DNA of 50,942 nucleotides from CAYSWK01 sp964434735 (GTDB taxonomy: Archaea > Micrarchaeota > Micrarchaeia > Anstonellales > Bilamarchaeaceae), in the NCBI GenBank assembly GCA_964434735.1, contig CAYSWK010000007.1, forward strand, positions 1 through 50,942. The letters run 5' to 3'. This document shows, in pieces, positions 47,707-50,942 of the stretch (position 1 is the first letter of the stretch; each line of letters begins with the position of its first letter). Both the position numbers and the translations under genes were made by a program. Below the pieces are notes generated by a model, which did not search any database, was not told the origin of the DNA, and was given only the letters and a program-made list of their open reading frames with translations.

Positions 47707-47865
47707 ATGGATTCAAAATATTACATAGTTCAAGCAAAAGACGGCAGTGAAGCATTAGTTTTCAGCCACACGACTACCAAAGTAACTACCCCTTCAGGCG
47801 AAGTTGTTGCCGAACCAACGGGAGGCAGGGCAGTAATCCGCGGAAAAATAGTCAAAGAGCTGTAA
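47707..47865 (+). CDS. rps27e: Small-subunit ribosomal protein S27e, without zinc cysteines
   Basis: This 52-residue protein is too short to be caught by usual ORF cut-offs but is clearly S27e: VFSHTTTKVTTPSGEVVAEPTGG and IRGKIVKEL match the family's VFSHAST...LAEPTGG...I. It has no cysteine at all: the two C-x2-C pairs that hold zinc in S27e are replaced (AKDG and TPS). The order L44e-S27e-aIF2-alpha-Nop10 is the standard archaeal one, so this is the real ribosomal gene and not a stray copy. The aIF2-alpha ATG follows its stop directly. Confidence 0.9.
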   Translation: MDSKYYIVQAKDGSEALVFSHTTTKVTTPSGEVVAEPTGGRAVIRGKIVKEL

Positions 47866-48624
47866 ATGATGCTTCCTCAAGAAAATGAACTTCTCCTTGC
47901 AAAAGTAAAAAAAATACTCCCCTATGGGGCTTTTTGTGAGCTTACGGAGTATAAAATAGAAGGGTTCATGCATGTTTCAGAAGTTGCGCCGCGTTGGATA
48001 AAAAATATCCACGAATTTTTATCAGAGGGCCAACAACTAGTTGTCAAAGTACACCACGTCGACAAGGAAAAAAACCAGGTTGACGTATCGCTTAAACGAG
48101 TAACTGAAACAGAACGCCAGACAAAAATAGAAACAGTGCGACTTTCAAAAAAGGCACACAAACTTCTTGAAATTGCCATAAAGGAATCAAAATCAAAAGA
48201 AACAATTGACAACGTACGTGCGGCGCTTGAAAAAGTCTTCCATGATGCATATGAAGGATTTGAACTCGCATCCGAACAAGGAATCGAAGCTCTTGTGCAA
48301 GTTGAATTGCCTAAAGCGATTAAAGAAGCGATCGTAATCGTTGCTCAAAAAAATATTAAAAAGTCTGAAGTCGAGCTCTCGGGAGTAATCACGCTTGCAT
48401 GCTACCAGTCCGAAGGGCTCCAGACCCTGCAAAAGATCCTTGGTATGGCTGAAGGAATTGCGTCAGTACATTACCTTGGCGCACCTCATTATAGAATACG
48501 AATAACTGCGCCAGGGTATAAGGAAGCCGACAAGGCATTGGGCAAACTTCTTGACAAAATGAAGGCGGTTGCACAAAAAAGTTCATGTGATTTTGAATTT
48601 GCAAAAGAGGAAAATAAGGTATAA
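47866..48624 (+). CDS. eif2a: Translation initiation factor aIF2 alpha subunit
   Basis: This 252-residue factor helps bring initiator Met-tRNA to the ribosome. It has the N-terminal S1/OB domain (LLLAKVKKILPYGAFCELTEYKIEGFMHVSEVAPRWIKNI), a central helical domain (residues about 90-170) and a C-terminal alpha/beta domain (ITLACYQSEGLQTLQKIL; HYRIRITAPGYKEADKAL). Length is as in other archaea. A second ATG follows the first immediately. The S27e stop is directly upstream and Nop10 begins 2 bp after its stop, so all are in one transcript. Confidence 0.95.
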   Translation: MMLPQENELLLAKVKKILPYGAFCELTEYKIEGFMHVSEVAPRWIKNIHEFLSEGQQLVVKVHHVDKEKNQVDVSLKRVTETERQTKIETVRLSKKAHKLLEIAIKESKSKETIDNVRAALEKVFHDAYEGFELASEQGIEALVQVELPKAIKEAIVIVAQKNIKKSEVELSGVITLACYQSEGLQTLQKILGMAEGIASVHYLGAPHYRIRITAPGYKEADKALGKLLDKMKAVAQKSSCDFEFAKEENKV

Positions 48625-48626
48625 GT

Positions 48627-48776
48627 ATGAAAAAAATGCGCACATGCGTAGAATGCAAAGCATATACCTTACAGGAAACACATTGCAAAAAGAATACGAT
48701 TTCTGCCCATCCTGCCCCTTTTAACCCAAATGATCCTTACGCTCAATTAAGAAGAAAAAATAAAGGGATAGAATAA
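48627..48776 (+). CDS. nop10: H/ACA RNP protein Nop10, with an incomplete zinc site
   Basis: This 49-residue protein is Nop10, part of the H/ACA guide complex that makes pseudouridine in rRNA. The family core TISAHPAPFNPNDPYAQLRRK is clear. The zinc ribbon is incomplete: C7-x2-C10 is present, then C20, but the fourth position is not cysteine (CKKN). The gene lies 2 bp after aIF2-alpha, the usual archaeal place. It is too short for usual ORF cut-offs. Its stop codon abuts the end of the converging membrane gene. Confidence 0.9.
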   Translation: MKKMRTCVECKAYTLQETHCKKNTISAHPAPFNPNDPYAQLRRKNKGIE

Positions 48777-50012
48777 TTATTCGCTTTCATAGATTTTTTG
48801 TTCCACAACTCCAATACAAAAATCTTTTTCGGCCTGGCTGGTGATGGCGTTGCACACCGTTGAATCATTAGCATTTTTACCTGCTTCAAGGTAACACCTA
48901 TTTCTCCAGGTATCTGAACGTACACCGGAACATTTTTCAGGAGTTAACAAGTCTGTACGGATATTGATGTTTGCAACATAACACTGGTTTTTGGCAGATA
49001 CGTCATCAAGATATTCGCAAATGCGCGGATCATTAATGGCCTTGGCAAGTTTAAGGTAACAATTTGTCTTTGAAACCGTTACGTATTCCTCAATAGCTTC
49101 GCAGCCGGCAACTTCTCCAGTTTCAATTGCATAATCTGTAAGGCAGGACCAACGGAAATTATTCACGATGTCAACTTTCTCACAGTATGCAGGGTCTTTC
49201 TCCTTCACGGCAAAATGAGAATAACAATCCTCAGCAGGAATGCTTGCTTTTTGGGTGATCATACCGCAGTAAAAAGAATCATCTTTTTGAATTGCCCATT
49301 CGGAATAACAGTAATTGACACTTGATGGGCTCAAAGCATCCTTGCATTTATCACTTTTGGTAGCAAGCGCATTACAAACAAGAACTTGCGTAGGATCACT
49401 TAAAACAGAACAGCCATCAACGCGATTTGAAGATTTTGCATAATCATAAATGCATTGAACGTTCTGAGCACAGTAGTTATAGTCATTTTTACTAAGGGCA
49501 TAACATAAAGCCCGATCATCGCCTTTCTTGAAATAACATGAATCAATAAAAGAAATACACGTATCCTTGGAGTCCCCAGCTAAATTATTACAAAGCGCAA
49601 GATCGTTTTTTTCCAACGCATAATGAATAATGCATTCTTTGAGGATGGTTTGATCAGAGATTTGAACGCATGATTCGAGATCCTTTTGGGAAAAGAACTC
49701 AAAACAATCGGATTTATTTTGAACAAGGTCATTGCACTGGGAGACGTTTCCTTCGTTAGTTATTTTTGTAAAAAGACATTCGTCATCACACGTATTTTGA
49801 GTAGTGTTTTGATTGTCTACTGTCGAATTTGGAAGGGTCGGAATCGAATTTTGGCTACTTGGAAGGTAAATAAAAATGAAAAATGCGGCAACAACTACTA
49901 GAACAAAAATAAACACGCCCATACCGCCGATTGCAACCAGATTTTTCTGTGCATCTTTGGAACTTGCTGGAATGCGGCCCGTCTCATTTGATTTTTTACT
50001 TAGGACTCCCAT
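48777..50012 (-). CDS. Membrane-anchored Cys-repeat protein
   Basis: This 411-residue protein has a 30-residue basic cytosolic start, one membrane helix (GVFIFVLVVVAAFFIFIYL, about residues 32-50), a Ser/Thr/Asn linker and then about 330 residues with some 35 cysteines in units of about 25-35 residues (C-x-A-x(4-6)-D-x(3)-C, as in CYSEWAIQKDDSFYCGMI and CYSHFAVKEKDPAYC). Proteins of this look are common in DPANN genomes and probably sit on the cell surface with disulfides, but no function is known. The start is 24-25 nt from TTTTTAAA (about 50033-50040), fitting a leaderless message. Confidence 0.7.
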   Translation of the reverse strand: MGVLSKKSNETGRIPASSKDAQKNLVAIGGMGVFIFVLVVVAAFFIFIYLPSSQNSIPTLPNSTVDNQNTTQNTCDDECLFTKITNEGNVSQCNDLVQNKSDCFEFFSQKDLESCVQISDQTILKECIIHYALEKNDLALCNNLAGDSKDTCISFIDSCYFKKGDDRALCYALSKNDYNYCAQNVQCIYDYAKSSNRVDGCSVLSDPTQVLVCNALATKSDKCKDALSPSSVNYCYSEWAIQKDDSFYCGMITQKASIPAEDCYSHFAVKEKDPAYCEKVDIVNNFRWSCLTDYAIETGEVAGCEAIEEYVTVSKTNCYLKLAKAINDPRICEYLDDVSAKNQCYVANINIRTDLLTPEKCSGVRSDTWRNRCYLEAGKNANDSTVCNAITSQAEKDFCIGVVEQKIYESE

Positions 50013-50339
50013 AAACTAGAATTACGATGAATGTTTAAAAATCATGCATAATCCGTACGCATGGGAAGAGATTGTGTCAAAAAGGATACGGTTGCAGAAA
50101 AACAGGTACCTCGAAATTCGTTTTGTATTTAAACACAATGGGTGTTACCATATAGCCTTTTGGCTTAAAGAGGAGTGTGGGAGGTGTGGTGGAGCTTTCG
50201 GGCATACCACCTACCTTCTTTATGGTTCGTTTATCGTTTTGAGTTTCGCTGATCACGTATCGTTTCCGGTTTTGATTTCACGATTTTTATTTTTGGTATT
50301 TTACACAGGATTTAATAATAGTGCGTCAGAAATAGGTTT
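50013..50339. other. Intergenic region with promoters and a possible small RNA
   Basis: TTTAAAAA near 50036 serves the gene ending its start at 50012 and could also drive rightward transcription. A 23-codon ORF beginning at ATG 50061 and a 108-codon ORF from 50044 exist but look random. A second TATA word (GTATTTAAAC, about 50127-50136) precedes a GC-richer segment (50156-50225) with GTGGT/ACCAC and AAAGAGG/CCTTCTTT pairing, which might be a small RNA. GGATTTAATAATAG near 50313 is 26 nt upstream of the gene at 50340. Confidence 0.35.
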
Positions 50340-50582
50340 ATGGAAAACCAGGACAATCCACGAAAAATGAATCCTCTTATCACTACTACGTTTGGCCCTT
50401 CTGACGCAAAAGGTGCAATTCAAAGGCCGCACCTTGAAAATTCTACGCCCATGAGTCAATTTATCAATCAAAAGACCATGGAGTTCGTACATTCGCGCGA
50501 ACCTGCAGATCCAACCGAATTCGTTAAGTCTCTTGAACAACATGCGTTTGGCAAAAGCCCCAAGAAAGAGAGTATGAAATGA
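50340..50582 (+). CDS. Hypothetical protein (80 aa), coupled to the QueD-like gene
   Basis: This small, polar, probably disordered protein (MENQDNPRKMNPLITTTFG; SQFINQKTMEFVHSREPADP) has no recognised family. A TATA-like stretch near 50313 places transcription start at the ATG, so the message is leaderless. Its last codons overlap the ATG of the QueD-like gene by 4 bp, so it is translationally coupled to it and may be expressed at the same level. Confidence 0.5.
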   Translation: MENQDNPRKMNPLITTTFGPSDAKGAIQRPHLENSTPMSQFINQKTMEFVHSREPADPTEFVKSLEQHAFGKSPKKESMK

Positions 50583-50908
50583 AACTTGGAGTTCGGACGC
50601 ATTTTGATGCGTCCCACAGCGATAGAGTAGGTGGAAAAGACTACTCCTTGCACGGACATACCTATTCGCTTGAAGTGGTGCTTGAGAAAAATACTGCATT
50701 TATCATGGATTTTAACAAACTTCATGCATTAGTAAAGGAGATTATTTCTCCTTGGCATGAAAAGCACCTGAATGATTTTTTTGATAACCCGACCTGTGAA
50801 ACGCTTGCGCAAACAATTGCAAAAGAAGTAAAGAAAAAAGCGAAGGGCTGCACGGTTCATGTGAAGCTTGAGCAGGGAAAGAACCAGTGGGTGGAAGTAA
50901 CTGCGTGA
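50579..50908 (+). CDS. QueD/6-pyruvoyltetrahydropterin synthase-like protein with altered catalytic residues
   Basis: This 109-residue protein has the PTPS/QueD fold signature and the zinc histidines H13 (HFDASH), H25 and H27 (LHGHTY). QueD enzymes also need a Cys three residues before LHGH; here it is D21. The usual Asp-His pair in LDHxxLN is read as W-H-E-K-H-L-N. The substrate-binding glutamate (KLEQGKNQ) appears present. It is therefore zinc-binding but probably not a standard 6-carboxytetrahydropterin synthase; a different pterin or deazapurine step is possible. It follows the 80-residue gene with a 4-bp overlap and precedes a partial gene at 50913. Confidence 0.8.
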   Translation: MKLGVRTHFDASHSDRVGGKDYSLHGHTYSLEVVLEKNTAFIMDFNKLHALVKEIISPWHEKHLNDFFDNPTCETLAQTIAKEVKKKAKGCTVHVKLEQGKNQWVEVTA

Positions 50909-50912
50909 GAAT

Positions 50913-50942
50913 ATGAAAAGCACGCTCAAGAACTATCAACGT
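50913..50942 (+). CDS. Start of a gene cut by the window edge
   Basis: An ATG 4 bp after the QueD-like stop opens a frame (MKSTLKNYQR) that runs off the window. The tight spacing suggests that it belongs to the same operon. Too little is seen to name it. Confidence 0.35.
   Translation, partial: MKSTLKNYQR

Noticed and set aside
50044..50370. 108-codon ORF
   Set aside because: It spans promoter-like AT-rich sequence and a hairpin region, has a phenylalanine-rich random composition, and overlaps the supported gene at 50340.

Overview
The window is a piece of archaeal chromosome, most likely from a small-genome DPANN-type archaeon; the phylum cannot be fixed from sequence alone. Archaeal markers are an archaeal Elp3, ribosomal proteins L40e, L44e and S27e, aIF2-alpha, Nop10, a GINS subunit, a KH-domain ribosome-processing protein, a form III RuBisCO, and TATA elements about 26 nt upstream of many start codons (leaderless transcripts) alongside GGTGA-type ribosome binding sites. 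No rRNA, CRISPR array or insertion sequence was seen. Ten Ns at 14062-14071 show that this is an assembled scaffold.

Layout. 1-5.5 kb: two uncharacterised genes, elp3, a secreted protein, superoxide dismutase and a PH-domain membrane protein. 5.5-11.6 kb: an AT-rich accessory stretch of small orphan genes (two Cys-rich paralogues, a lipoprotein, several unknowns), a GNAT protein, TspO, a Fic/Doc-like gene with a tiny partner, an ankyrin-like protein and a nucleotidyltransferase; short palindromes recur between the genes. 11.6-17.0 kb: a probable structured non-coding RNA, then the operon carA - carbamoyltransferase - carB. 17.1-24.6 kb: a small peptide gene, form III RuBisCO, tRNA-Arg, a VapBC-like pair, a hydrolase, two YprB-like nucleases on either side of an AAA ATPase and uvrC. 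24.6-38.4 kb: HIT protein, uvrA, a repeat protein broken by one in-frame TGA, purB, mscL, uvrB, PrsW-like protease, DEAD-box helicase, rhomboid protease and a Cys-rich repeat lipoprotein. 38.5-41.8 kb: two tRNA-Thr genes (GGT and TGT), each followed by an array of perfect hairpins that ends in a copy of the tRNA's own 3' end, with TrmJ-like, glycosyltransferase and L40e genes between them. 41.8-51 kb: KH protein, an operon of HMG-CoA reductase - membrane protein - GlcNAc-1-P transferase (lipid and dolichol-type glycan synthesis), an information-processing operon (GINS - L44e - S27e - aIF2-alpha - Nop10), a membrane Cys-repeat protein and a QueD-like enzyme.

The genes give all three UvrABC excision-repair proteins at three separate loci, the carbamoyl-phosphate step feeding arginine or pyrimidine synthesis, one step of purine synthesis, and the RuBisCO of the archaeal nucleotide-salvage route. 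The most unusual observations are the matched hairpin islands behind both tRNA-Thr genes, the promoter-and-terminator-framed RNA upstream of carA, S27e and Nop10 proteins that have lost zinc cysteines, the TGA-split 89-residue-repeat protein, and three divergent gene pairs that appear to share one central TATA box with starts 51-52 bp apart.
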